This document shows positions 47,284-55,615 of a stretch of DNA of 64,000 bases, one piece after another; position 1 is the first letter of the stretch; the number at the start of each line of letters is the position of its first letter. The position numbers were made by a program, and so were the translations under genes. Source of the stretch: a bacterium. Lineage in GTDB: Bacteria; Desulfobacterota; DSWW01. The notes beneath the pieces are model-generated. The model was not told where the DNA came from and searched no databases. It worked only from the letters and a program-made list of their open reading frames with translations. The stretch spans positions 1 through 64,000 of the forward strand of contig JANQFG010000171.1 of assembly GCA_028277985.1 (NCBI GenBank), written 5' to 3'.

Positions 47284-47862
47284 ATGTTCCGAAGCAGATT
47301 CATTCCAATGTGGTTAGGAATCATTGCATTGTCAGGCATGTTTCTCATGGGGCAGGAAAGTTGGGAGCCCCAGCAAAAGATCGTCTTCGTGACTGAAGGT
47401 GCATTTGACGGCGACCTGGGAGGCTTGGCAGGTGCTGATGCCATATGTCAAGCAGAGGTGACAGCTGCTGGGCTACCTGGGGTATTTAAGGCATGGTTGA
47501 GCGATTCAGTAGAAGGACCGGATACACGATTTGTTCAAGCCACGGTGCCGTATACGTTGGTTGACGGTACTCAAGTAGCAGCAAACTGGGCCGACTTGAC
47601 AGATGGGGAGATAGACAATCCAATCAATCTCACAGCCGAAGGCGTCGATGCAGAATCAAGCTATGTTTGGACGAACACCGACACCACGGGACAGGTTGCC
47701 GCCACTGGGCCCGACTCTACATGCGCAGATTTCACGAGCAACAGCATGGAAAATGACGCAATACCGGGAGTCACCTCTCGAGCCGACAATTGGTGGACCG
47801 AGGTAACACAGTTGCCGGCAGGGTGCCATGTAGCTTTGAAGTTGTATTGCTTCCAGCAATGA
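47284..47862 (+). CDS. Exported DUF1554/LenA-like protein
   Basis: 192 residues from ATG 47284 with AAGGGGAG upstream; an earlier in-frame ATG at 47227 lacks a ribosome site. The N-terminal helix WLGIIALSGMFLMG exports or anchors it. FVTEGAFDGDLGGLAGADAI then CQAEV, FKAWLSDS and the C-terminal HVALKLYCFQQ match the lectin-like DUF1554 domain known from leptospiral endostatin-like surface proteins. Likely a small cell-surface binding protein; the ligand is unknown. Confidence 0.8.
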   Translation: MFRSRFIPMWLGIIALSGMFLMGQESWEPQQKIVFVTEGAFDGDLGGLAGADAICQAEVTAAGLPGVFKAWLSDSVEGPDTRFVQATVPYTLVDGTQVAANWADLTDGEIDNPINLTAEGVDAESSYVWTNTDTTGQVAATGPDSTCADFTSNSMENDAIPGVTSRADNWWTEVTQLPAGCHVALKLYCFQQ

Positions 47863-47891
47863 TTCGTGAATCGAACTGTACACACGAGCCA

Positions 47892-48113
47892 TCACGAATT
47901 ACTCCCGATGGTCGGTTCTTTCGGCTTGCCGCAGCGTGCTTCATGGACTTCCCAGCATGCCGTGACGATTCGCCTGTGACATTGGGGGCAGACCTCATAA
48001 CATGCTACAGGGTGTATCACGCCGGGATTCTCATGGCACGGACACGTGCAGATCTCCTGGACCTGTGGTTCACGGGGTGACCGTTTCTTTTTTACAGAGG
48101 GTCCCTTGAACAT
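47892..48113 (-). CDS. Small Cys-rich (zinc-ribbon-like) protein
   Basis: 73 residues, tentative. EICTCPCHENPGVIHPVACY followed by EVCPQCHRRI carries four to six ordered Cys/His residues, like a small zinc-binding domain. ATG 48113 has no strong ribosome site. The gene lies just beyond the 3' end of the tRNA-Ser fragment at 48132-48156, on the same strand, as an anciently captured gene might. It could be a decayed remnant. Confidence 0.45.
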   Translation of the reverse strand: MFKGPSVKKKRSPREPQVQEICTCPCHENPGVIHPVACYEVCPQCHRRIVTACWEVHEARCGKPKEPTIGSNS

Positions 48114-48131
48114 TCGTTCAAGAGAGAAGAA

Positions 48132-48223
48132 TGGCGGAGGGAGTAGGATTCGAACCTGTGTCCTTGCCTGCAAAACGCTATGAAATCAAGAGGTTCATTT
48201 TCGGCTGACACCGGGCTGACACC
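48132..48223 (-). repeat. tRNA-Ser 3'-end fragment plus recombinase-tail-like sequence (1)
   Basis: On the minus strand 48156-48132 reads as the T-loop, acceptor 3' arm (TCCCTCC), discriminator G and encoded CCA of a tRNA-Ser-like gene. The 5' half of the T stem does not pair and no complete tRNA is present, so it is an attachment-type remnant. The preceding bases, up to 48223, carry two GTGTCAGC copies and read GVSPVSAENEPLDFI then stop, shared with the copy at 62103. Confidence 0.7.
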
Positions 48224-48269
48224 AAAGGCAAACCCGCTGAAAGAAGGGCATGGTTCTTCATTGCTTCGG

Positions 48270-48455
48270 TTACAGTATGAGGTACCATACGCCATAGGCT
48301 ATCCACAGGAATAAGAGAATTGTAAGCGCGACCTGTTTTCTTCTTGGTACAGTTTTTCTCCCCCTTATCAGCCCGTGGTAGATACAGCCAATGGAAAGCA
48401 CAACGAGTGCGACCTTCCCAAATATAGTCATGTAGAAATCATGTTCTCCAAACAT
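48270..48455 (-). CDS. Small two-helix membrane protein
   Basis: 61 residues from ATG 48455 (MFGEHDFYMTIFGK), with AAAGGGTGA upstream. Two hydrophobic segments (KVALVVLSIGCIYHGLI and VALTILLFLWIAYGVWYL) separated by a basic loop GRKTVPRRKQ. It is the only gene between the first two tRNA-Ser fragments. No family recognised; size and topology would fit a phage- or cassette-borne membrane factor. Confidence 0.55.
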   Translation of the reverse strand: MFGEHDFYMTIFGKVALVVLSIGCIYHGLIRGRKTVPRRKQVALTILLFLWIAYGVWYLIL

Positions 48456-48566
48456 ATGACTCACCCTTTGAGACATCGACGGTTCTGTTTGTGGCGAAAC
48501 AGCCTTTGCGCTTGACTTCAACGCCCATTCTTGAGGGGTTGGCAATAAAGGGCAGGACACAGTGTA

Positions 48567-48668
48567 CCACGGAAGCGGAGGGAGTTGAACCCAAGGTTCA
48601 GCTAGAAAAACACAATAGAATTAAATAGTTAATTGGGGCTGTTATTCGCCTGGCACCGGGTTGGCACC
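48567..48668 (-). repeat. tRNA-Ser-like 3'-end fragment plus recombinase-tail-like sequence (2)
   Basis: Minus strand 48592-48567 reads GGGTTCAACTCCC then CGCTTCC and discriminator G, matching a different tRNA-Ser isoacceptor; the CCA is replaced by TGG. The flank to 48668 again carries two GTGCCA copies at about the same distance as in the other fragments and an in-frame GANPVPGE remnant. No full tRNA. Confidence 0.55.
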
Positions 48669-48857
48669 GGAAGCCCACCTAGAAGGCTGCACAAACCTTC
48701 CCTTACACCCTCATTGAGCCTCGAGATCGAATTCACGGGGCATCCAGCCGGTTCCCCTATTCTCTTCACATTGACCCTAGCTTGATCAATCGCTATTATT
48801 GATGTGCCCATGCCCCCCGAAACGGCTTTATGGATACTTTAAAGGTCGGTATTCCGA

Positions 48858-49043
48858 ATGACAACAGAAAAAAAGGCCAGGAATAGAGATAAAAGGAGTA
48901 GAGAGGGGTGGTGGTCGTTTATCTATCCGCCGATAGATACGGTGTTGATCGGTGGGTTGTTGGTGTATATGTTTTTCAAGGTGACCGTGAAGGCTTTGTT
49001 TAGGGGGAGGAAGAACACAAAGGAGGTTAAAGGGCGGGTGTAG
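48858..49043 (+). CDS. Small single-helix membrane protein, basic termini
   Basis: 61 residues. A very basic N-terminus (EKKARNRDKRSREGW), one hydrophobic segment (DTVLIGGLLVYMFFKVTV) and a basic tail (RGRKNTKEVKGR). The ribosome site is weak. Located between tRNA-Ser fragments 2 and 3, about 95 bases upstream of the 220-residue gene on the same strand. No family recognised. Confidence 0.45.
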   Translation: MTTEKKARNRDKRSREGWWSFIYPPIDTVLIGGLLVYMFFKVTVKALFRGRKNTKEVKGRV

Positions 49044-49138
49044 CCTAGATTCACACAACAATGATGAACATTTTGCCTTTTCGGTTGGATTCCTTTCCAG
49101 CATATGAAGGAGTTATGTACCCATGAAGGGACCCTATA

Positions 49139-49801
49139 ATGTCTAAAGATAGTTCAGAGCTCATTCCATCAACCACAAGAGCCGAAACCGTGTTGGATGT
49201 TGCTGCATTCGTTGGGAGTGCTGTCCCCTGGATAGGAGGCCCTGTAAGCAATGTCTTAAGTGGTAGGTCATGGGGGCGCAAATTTGAGAGGGTACGAGAG
49301 GTTCTTGAAGGACTATCTTCTGACCTAGCTGAATTCAAGTCTGAAATATCGGAAGAATATGTGAAGACAGAGGATTTTGAGGAGCTTCTTGAACACACAC
49401 TGAGGCGCGCGGCCGAAGAGAGAAATGAAGCGAAACGAAGAATCTACCGAGCGTTTCTAACAAACGCCATCGAATCGCCCGGTGAGCTGTATGACGAACA
49501 AATTCGTTTTCTGCGAAGTCTCGAAGAATTACAGCCGGATCATTTGTTGGTTATACAAGCCTTATCCCAACCTCCCGATCCAAATCCTGGAATGATGGGT
49601 TCACCAAATCAAACCTTACGCCGAAGGCTACCTGATCTGGAGGAAGAGCGAATTGGTGAGATTGTTTCGCAATTGAATGATTTTCGGATTACAAACCTGA
49701 CGAGCCTAAAGACCATGATGACAGGGCATGGGGCAGCAGATTTGAGGCATTCAATTACGCCATTTGGTCAACGATTCCTGCAGTACATTGTGAAACCATA
49801 A
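49139..49801 (+). CDS. Uncharacterised cassette protein with hydrophobic hairpin
   Basis: 220 residues. A hydrophobic region (VLDVAAFVGSAVPWIGGPVS) near residues 17-40 is followed by a long charged helical segment (about 45-110) and a C-terminal domain with predicted helix-turn features ending FGQRFLQYIV. The overall plan (short apolar hairpin, then helices and a winged-helix-like end) recalls DUF4393/Abi-alpha-like proteins seen in defence cassettes; this is a resemblance, not an assignment. Flanked by two small membrane-protein genes on the same strand. Confidence 0.65.
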   Translation: MSKDSSELIPSTTRAETVLDVAAFVGSAVPWIGGPVSNVLSGRSWGRKFERVREVLEGLSSDLAEFKSEISEEYVKTEDFEELLEHTLRRAAEERNEAKRRIYRAFLTNAIESPGELYDEQIRFLRSLEELQPDHLLVIQALSQPPDPNPGMMGSPNQTLRRRLPDLEEERIGEIVSQLNDFRITNLTSLKTMMTGHGAADLRHSITPFGQRFLQYIVKP

Positions 49802-49874
49802 CATTCTTCTTCAGCTGACTCGGTTCCCTCGAGGCTGAGCGATTCGTTATGCCTGAAGATGACAGGAAAGCGAA

Positions 49875-50114
49875 ATGAATCTCAGCACAATACGTGAAGC
49901 CGCAGACTACCTGAATTCCCATCCTCATCTGATACATCTGCTCATATTCCTGCTCGGCCTTTTTGTGGCGTGGATCTCGGGAGCGTTCAACTATTTGATG
50001 CAGGAGCTGCTCGTCCCTCCTTTTTCAACCAAACACGGCGTCAAGGGAGCTCAATTTGAAAACGTACTTGTTGTTCTGAAAAGAGGATGGAAGCCGTTCC
50101 AGGAGTCTCTATAA
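49875..50114 (+). CDS. Small membrane protein of unknown function
   Basis: 79 residues. AGGAAAG precedes the ATG. One long hydrophobic segment (LIHLLIFLLGLFVAWISGAF) lies in the middle and the C-terminal 35 residues are soluble. Same strand as the 220-residue gene, 73 bases after it, so probably co-transcribed. Not recognised. Confidence 0.5.
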   Translation: MNLSTIREAADYLNSHPHLIHLLIFLLGLFVAWISGAFNYLMQELLVPPFSTKHGVKGAQFENVLVVLKRGWKPFQESL

Positions 50115-50175
50115 CAACACAGCAAGTAGCGCGGCAAAGACGGCGAATACACACCTTTCTTGCCGCCTACCCAAT

Positions 50176-51174
50176 TCAAACTTTACTCAATATATATTGC
50201 CCCCACTCTTCAAAGGTTTTACCTAGCTCATCTGCAGTTAATTGTGGATAGTCTTGGTCAATGTACGCCTGTAAGAACTCCAATCTAAGACATGTTGGTG
50301 GATGATTCATTTCGTTATGGTTAGGCATATTGTGGTATCGATATATATCAATCCAATAGTCGCTACCCTTGCTCTTCTTGTGGAAGTTTTCAAGTAATAT
50401 CATCGTAATGAAGATCAATCCTGCAGATGCTCTTATAACCATGCGCCCGATGAAATCATCATACAGCTGCATGCATAGTTGTAAGCCAATCATATCAGCA
50501 GCAAGTTCACGCGGCCATCTCCGCATTGCTATTTCTTTCTTTGTTTCTTCTATTCCGATGTCATCTAGAAATGTGCGATTCCTCTCCTCGGTTGATGCAG
50601 ATGCTATAAGAATCTCCCTTTTCGCTTTCTCTAAATCGGTGTTTATTATGATGTGTCCTAATTCATGACCTACAACAAATAGTTCAGCAAAATACAACAG
50701 ATAGCCTGACAGCAAAATCTGACTCTTGGTCAAATTAGACAACGGAATGCTTGGGAGGTTGAATATGGTCCCATCAAAGAAGCCGTTCAACAGTCTTCTG
50801 GATGTTTCAAGCATGTGCTCTTCTGAGATGCGTGTCTCTTCAATGATTTCATCATCGTCTCGTACGCTCATTCTACTCACGAATAGTTTAATGATTTTAT
50901 GGAAGAAGATGAGTAGTCCCCAGGCGATTTCAATCGTGAACCCTTCGCCATCATCTTCTGGATACGTGCATCCATTTATTATTTGTTCTTCCGAGATGTG
51001 GATTTCCAATTTGGCATTCAGGTCATGAGGCCGTGTCCTTAGTCTTCCTGCCACATGGGGCAGGAGTTTGTCGAGCATATCTTGTAGAACACTATCGTCT
51101 AGCTCACCAGGATCAACCTCAACGCCGAAATCCATCTGAAACCGTTCTTTGATTCTATCCAGGTATGATGTCAT
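50176..51174 (-). CDS. HExxH zinc metallopeptidase-like membrane protein
   Basis: 332 residues. VVGHELGHIIINTD (HELGH at about 170-174) is the zinc-peptidase motif, and WPRELAADMIGLQL about 50 residues later offers the third ligand in the M48-like position. Hydrophobic segments at about 83-100 and 152-170 and near 243-260 (ASAGLIFITMILL) suggest membrane association with the active site at the membrane face. ATG overlaps the stop of the small gene upstream (ATGA). Third gene of an operon with a small beta-rich protein and a multi-TM protein. The substrate is unknown; self-targeting or defence protease is one possibility. Confidence 0.75.
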   Translation of the reverse strand: MTSYLDRIKERFQMDFGVEVDPGELDDSVLQDMLDKLLPHVAGRLRTRPHDLNAKLEIHISEEQIINGCTYPEDDGEGFTIEIAWGLLIFFHKIIKLFVSRMSVRDDDEIIEETRISEEHMLETSRRLLNGFFDGTIFNLPSIPLSNLTKSQILLSGYLLYFAELFVVGHELGHIIINTDLEKAKREILIASASTEERNRTFLDDIGIEETKKEIAMRRWPRELAADMIGLQLCMQLYDDFIGRMVIRASAGLIFITMILLENFHKKSKGSDYWIDIYRYHNMPNHNEMNHPPTCLRLEFLQAYIDQDYPQLTADELGKTFEEWGQYILSKV

Positions 51175-51500
51175 GTACTTGGACTTCCTCTCTTAAGAGT
51201 AACTGTAATACATGAATTCAATCCAGCCGCGACTTCTCCAATAAGTGATATTTTCCCCTCAGCATTGACAGTCAGCGAGAAGGTTGCCTGGTCAACATAA
51301 AACTCGCCAGATCTTTCAGGCCATGCGCCAACGATATTTGATAGCATTGTTACGAAATCCCCAAGATTCTTCTCTAACTGATCATAGCCGACTTGCGAAT
51401 ACTTGCTAATAAGAGCAGTTGGTGCTGGAAACATTGTTTCTACATCTCTTTGCTGTTGACTGGTGACAATTGAAAATTGCTTTTTTGTGCTTTTTGGCAT
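51171..51500 (-). CDS. Small beta-rich protein, Pepco/Trypco-like
   Basis: 109 residues. The last 45 residues alternate hydrophobic and polar (ATFSLTVNAEGKISLIGEVA then CITVTLKR), like the peptidase- or trypsin-co-occurring domains (Pepco/Trypco) that accompany peptidases in biological conflict systems. The N-terminal half is helical (YDQLEKNLGDFVTMLSNIV). GGAGGAACT precedes the ATG. Its gene overlaps that of an HExxH peptidase, which is the genetic arrangement expected for such a partner. Assignment rests on pattern and context only. Confidence 0.6.
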   Translation of the reverse strand: MPKSTKKQFSIVTSQQQRDVETMFPAPTALISKYSQVGYDQLEKNLGDFVTMLSNIVGAWPERSGEFYVDQATFSLTVNAEGKISLIGEVAAGLNSCITVTLKRGSPST

Positions 51501-51513
51501 AGTTCCTCCAAAT

Positions 51514-52428
51514 CTAGTTAGTCTTAGTTCGTAGTCTCTCTGCGAACAATTTCTGCATCATTCGGTTGATATGTTCATATAGTTTCTTGTACTTTATTCT
51601 GCAGTACTGTTCGAAACCTGTTTCATCTCCGTAAAACGCATTGTTTTTATTTGTTTTCATATCATGTCTTTCTTTTTGCTGTTGGGCTACTTGTTTCAAC
51701 AAATCAGATTTCTCCGCATCATCACAACCGCACCCCTTTAAATAATCGAGCCAAGTTCTGTGGACAACCAATGCTTTCTTCTTCCTACCGAAGAATGTGT
51801 GCCGTTTCTCTTCTATATAAGCGATTGAGTCAAACGGATGGCTTGGGTCAATGGGCCATTTATGAGCCATATTCATATTGCGTTCTTGTAAACGATTTAG
51901 TCGCTTCACACCAAGCAGCAGGGTGAGCAGAAGGAGGAGAGTCCCACCAGGGACAATCAGCATATGCATTAGCGCAGTCTTGAGAATAACATCCGAGTGC
52001 CATGATGCTATATCGGGCGTTTCGTAAGGAAAGACGGGACCCAGCACTAAGAAAAGGACGCAGACGATCGCACCCCCTACGCTGATAATCCCAATCCATC
52101 GCTTACCTTTCAGAGAAATGTAGAGGCCGCCCGCTAGAAGCATGAAACCGATCCACAACCAGGGAGGCATCCACAACCAGTGGCCAGCTAGTTTCGATAC
52201 ATGCGTCGCCATGCCAGCCATCCCCACCGCGCATAGAGCGAAGAACACGAACGTCCTATACCTGAGCTTAGTCGCTGCTGATGCCGCCTGAAGACTTATG
52301 ATCAGCGCGAGATAACAAAAGAAGCTGACCAAGATGTTGTTGGCGGCAACACCAGGAGCCACACCCAAGGTGCCAACGAACATAAAGAGGACCGCACTCA
52401 ACAGGAAAGAAGATAGCTTTGTTCGCAC
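51514..52428 (-). CDS. Multi-pass membrane protein with cytoplasmic tail
   Basis: 304 residues. GTG 52428 follows GGAGG by five bases. Five to seven hydrophobic segments occupy residues 1-180 (for example ILVSFFCYLALIISLQAAS and TLLLLLTLLLGV). The remaining 120 residues are charged and soluble, with CGCDD and an EKRHTFFGRKKKALVVHRTW basic stretch. It is first in the operon, 13 bases upstream of the Pepco-like gene. Family not recognised. Confidence 0.65.
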   Translation of the reverse strand: MRTKLSSFLLSAVLFMFVGTLGVAPGVAANNILVSFFCYLALIISLQAASAATKLRYRTFVFFALCAVGMAGMATHVSKLAGHWLWMPPWLWIGFMLLAGGLYISLKGKRWIGIISVGGAIVCVLFLVLGPVFPYETPDIASWHSDVILKTALMHMLIVPGGTLLLLLTLLLGVKRLNRLQERNMNMAHKWPIDPSHPFDSIAYIEEKRHTFFGRKKKALVVHRTWLDYLKGCGCDDAEKSDLLKQVAQQQKERHDMKTNKNNAFYGDETGFEQYCRIKYKKLYEHINRMMQKLFAERLRTKTN

Positions 52429-52806
52429 ATCTGCCTCCGATTTCGAGCGGGGACACGGATACGAGAGCCGATAATCGGTTTCTCTCCATCCGGATGAGCT
52501 GTCACGACAATCGTTGACCGATCAAATGTACGATATGGAGCCTTGGACCATGCAGGGCCCCATCCATTGAGAGCATATGCCCGAAGGATGATGTAAGAAC
52601 GATCTCGGATGGCAAGGAAAACGACGTTTACAGAGTCACAAACTAATCTATGGTCCTAGATTTCCCCATGTCAAGAAGAAAAAACTGCGCGAAAGGCCCA
52701 CCAGAAAAGCCATCCAGAGTGGAGAGTCTCCCTATAGTGGGTGGCCTACCCGACAGTGTTTGATGATCTTCGAGTTTGTAACGACCTGAATTTAAAGGAA
52801 AAAGTG
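52429..52806. other. Intergenic region, nothing further recognised
   Basis: 378 bases upstream of the three-gene peptidase operon and ending at tRNA-like fragment 3. No convincing ORF or hairpin; the operon promoter must lie here but I cannot place it. Confidence 0.4.
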
Positions 52807-52897
52807 TAGCGGAGGTATAGGGATTCGAACCTTTGGCCTTATAGAAAAAGTTCAACGAAATATAATGGTTAGTTCGCGCTGGAACCGTGCTGACACC
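52807..52897 (-). repeat. tRNA-Ser-like 3'-end fragment plus recombinase-tail-like sequence (3)
   Basis: Minus strand 52831-52807 reads GGTTCGAATCCC then TACCTCC and discriminator G: T-loop and acceptor arm of a third tRNA-Ser-like sequence, with no encoded CCA. The flank ends in GTGTCAGC at the same distance (91 bases) as in fragments 1 and 4 and reads GVSTVPART in the same frame. Confidence 0.65.
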
Positions 52898-53128
52898 AGA
52901 ATGACACTGACCTGGCATGCAACCCCCGATTTACCTACTCTCTGCTCCTCTTGAGAACGGGGGTTACAACTTGTGACGGAAAGCGCTGCAAAGAGAGCTC
53001 AGAAAGCCGCCTTTCTCCGCTTGCCACTTCACCGGGATTCTCTTATTCGACAGAAGACCCTAGAATCGCTCAATTTCTTTCAAAACAGTTGTACACTATA
53101 GGGGTATCCATGGAAGGAATAGCTCCTT

Positions 53129-53995
53129 TCATGTCAATTGAATAAGACACTCGTCAATAATCTCGCGTGTCAAGAAAGAAGGGATTGATTCTTTATATTC
53201 CTGGTTACTCAGGCTTTTTAACTCCCGAAATTTTACCACCAACGAATTTGTCTGTTCCTGATCAAGTTTAATATAATAAGGGAATGATTCTTCTGGGGTC
53301 ATTAGCAATCCGGTCTTGTTCTTTCCATGTATTGGATTATGGATACCTTCAGTAAGTGGCACTATATCCTCCCTTATAGGGTAGAGTCTTACGTATTTGT
53401 TTAGTTTAAGCAATTCTTCTACTATGCCATCTTCGGGGAGATTCCTTGCCAAACTTGTTACAATTGATTCCCTGAATTCATCAAGACGCTGTCTTGTCTT
53501 CTGATGGTCCGGATAAATATATTCATATTTGGTCTTGCTTCCGCGAGGAAGTAAGTTCTTTCTAAGATTCTCAATTACAACATTCTGAAAATCCGTTATC
53601 TCATAGTGAAAGTCTGGAGTAAGCGTCCAGTTTTCGCACACATCATCTGATTCTTCTGCTTCTTGAACCTGTTTCCCGTGGATTAACCATTTTGATTCAT
53701 TTATAGAGTTTCTTAGACTATCCTCTCTGAGAATATCATGAAGTAATTCTAGGTCTTTGATACTCGAATTCAATTTTGCCGAATAGCGCATATAAAGGAT
53801 TGTGCAATATGCAAGGATCATTACGACAACCATGAATGAATATATCATTATCCACTGCGTCACATTTCCTGGAGATAGGTCATCGGTTTGCCAGTCAGTG
53901 AGAAATGCGAGAAAGGCAACGAGGGCTGTAGCCACCCAGAATTCACGCGTCGTAACAACTTTCCAACCAAGTATTTCTTTGTCATCCTGTGGCAT
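53129..53995 (-). CDS. Two-helix membrane protein with large cytoplasmic domain
   Basis: 288 residues, AT-rich. Two helices near the N-terminus (FWVATALVAFLAFLTDW and WIMIYSFMVVVMILAYCTIL), then about 210 residues of soluble, helix-rich sequence with no motif I know. AGGAGATA precedes the ATG. 92 bases downstream of the acyltransferase-like gene on the same strand. Base composition differs from the kinases and metabolic genes, as expected for transferred DNA. Confidence 0.65.
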   Translation of the reverse strand: MPQDDKEILGWKVVTTREFWVATALVAFLAFLTDWQTDDLSPGNVTQWIMIYSFMVVVMILAYCTILYMRYSAKLNSSIKDLELLHDILREDSLRNSINESKWLIHGKQVQEAEESDDVCENWTLTPDFHYEITDFQNVVIENLRKNLLPRGSKTKYEYIYPDHQKTRQRLDEFRESIVTSLARNLPEDGIVEELLKLNKYVRLYPIREDIVPLTEGIHNPIHGKNKTGLLMTPEESFPYYIKLDQEQTNSLVVKFRELKSLSNQEYKESIPSFLTREIIDECLIQLT

Positions 53996-54087
53996 CGCAA
54001 TATCTCCTAAGGCTTATCCAATAGATATCGCCAGGGAATGCTACTTAGATCTTGCTCTATGATATTTGGTGAATTGAATGCCATACC

Positions 54088-55104
54088 TCAAAAGATCAGG
54101 TAGTAGTCCTTCTCGTATCTTTCGGGAGCAAATTTTTGGTTATATTTGAACAAAGTCTCAGTTTCTGAACCACCCATATTAACGTATTCATAGCCGGCTC
54201 TAAACGCTAGCAAGAAAGTAGACAGAGCCAAGTACTCCGATAGTCCTTTGTAGAAGTTGCCGCATACATTTACATATTGAGCTACAGCTATATCTGAAAT
54301 GCGTCCCAAAAAGGAGAAACCGACCGGTATGTTATTCGCATAGCAAACTAGAGAGAAGTACCTCTCATTATCGATTCTGGTTGAGAACCTTGTAATGATA
54401 TTTGTGTACGGATCGGAGTAATATCCACTCTCCTTTGGAAGAATAATACTCCTTTTCGAATATCTCTTAACAAAAGAACTCTTCCATGTTTTTATGACAT
54501 GTTTTGCATCTCCAGTATTCATCGGAGAAAGAGGATGCAGTTTGAATTCGTCAGTATATGACTTCACTCTTGCTATCTTTCCTCTCAGTTTGGCTAGTTT
54601 CCGACCTTCTAGGGAGATTTCACCCCTTTTGAAATAGTTATTCAAAGTACATATAGGCTGCGGGTAAATGTCATCTGGTAAATGTTCAAGAGATGCTAAA
54701 TTCCAAACGGGGTCTTCAAAGCCGCGATACTTCAAGGATATATAATCTTCATGCCTAAGTTTGCACAGAAGTATTGATCGGTTAGTATTAGAACGTAATG
54801 AATTGCAGAATGTGGCGATTGTATCAACAGTGTTTTCACCAATAGGACGGACAATTCTAATAGGATTCTTGGGATTGGAAGAGGAAGTTATCGTAAGCAG
54901 AGTTTTTCCATCGAAATACTTGTAGGGATTATCTCTAGCCGCCTGACAAATGTAGGCCCAACTATTTCCATAACTAAATGGAGCTATGATAGAGTCCGTT
55001 TGAAAGAACTTCTCATATAATCCTTCGTCTGCACTACGCAGAACGCTTACATGCGGTAGTTCTTGAGAAATAGCGTTTTTGCCTATCATGTGCTTTATGT
55101 TCAT
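54088..55104 (-). CDS. DUF2156/GNAT-like acyl- or aminoacyltransferase
   Basis: 338 residues, AT-rich. The C-terminal half has a GNAT-type arrangement: FSLVCYANNIPVGFSFLGR, AQYVNVCGNFYKGLSEYLAL and AGYEYVNMGGSETETLFKYN then FAPE. This resembles DUF2156 / phosphatidylglycerol lysyltransferase C-terminal domains, which transfer aminoacyl groups, but here there is no membrane region. The ribosome site is weak (AAGAAT). Its substrate cannot be told. Confidence 0.68.
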   Translation of the reverse strand: MNIKHMIGKNAISQELPHVSVLRSADEGLYEKFFQTDSIIAPFSYGNSWAYICQAARDNPYKYFDGKTLLTITSSSNPKNPIRIVRPIGENTVDTIATFCNSLRSNTNRSILLCKLRHEDYISLKYRGFEDPVWNLASLEHLPDDIYPQPICTLNNYFKRGEISLEGRKLAKLRGKIARVKSYTDEFKLHPLSPMNTGDAKHVIKTWKSSFVKRYSKRSIILPKESGYYSDPYTNIITRFSTRIDNERYFSLVCYANNIPVGFSFLGRISDIAVAQYVNVCGNFYKGLSEYLALSTFLLAFRAGYEYVNMGGSETETLFKYNQKFAPERYEKDYYLIF

Positions 55105-55156
55105 ATTCTTGTAAATGCCAGGTGGGGGGGCACGGGGACGTTGTGGGGCCCGAGAA

Positions 55157-55615
55157 TCAGGTGCCGGTCAGACCACGAAGGACCAGAAGCATTTGGCTGA
55201 GAAGCAGCGTCGCTGCACCCAGTATCAAAGCATAAGCGATACCTGCATAAGGAAGACTCTCTCGGCCAATGTTTGATTGTAGCAACTTACTACTGCTCCC
55301 TAGCGGACCTTCTTGGGTATCGACATTGGCAAGGTGGCTTTCTATGTCCCTGGTGTACTTGTCATAGAGAAATACGAATCGGGAAAGCCAAAGTGTCATG
55401 AAGACTCCTGTCATTACCGCCCCTCCTCTGACAAGAACCTCCCAGTCCAAGACATCGAGGTTTGGTTGCTCTTTGATTCTGAGCAGAAAACCCGCAGCTA
55501 GCCAAGCTGCAGCTTTGATCAGGAAACTTCTCGCCCGCAACTCATAGTAACTCAACTCATTGCTGTAGCGCGTGTACTTCTTGAAGACGTCATCATTGTA
55601 ACTCGATTTATCCAT
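55157..55615 (-). CDS. Multi-TM membrane partner of the P-loop GTPase
   Basis: 152 residues. Hydrophobic segments at about 30-47 (FLIKAAAWLAAGFLL), 60-85 (GGAVMTGVFMTLWLSRFVFLY) and 122-147 (AGIAYALILGAATLLLSQML), with a soluble N-terminus rich in Tyr. It begins inside the GTPase gene (8-base overlap), and the ribosome site GGAAGGGA lies in the GTPase coding sequence. Tight coupling implies the two act together. Family not recognised. Confidence 0.68.
   Translation of the reverse strand: MDKSSYNDDVFKKYTRYSNELSYYELRARSFLIKAAAWLAAGFLLRIKEQPNLDVLDWEVLVRGGAVMTGVFMTLWLSRFVFLYDKYTRDIESHLANVDTQEGPLGSSSKLLQSNIGRESLPYAGIAYALILGAATLLLSQMLLVLRGLTGT

Noticed and set aside
48092-48295. 67-residue minus-strand ORF over tRNA fragment 1
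   Set aside because: It reads through the recombinase-tail-like sequence and the tRNA remnant; it is a junction artefact, not a gene.
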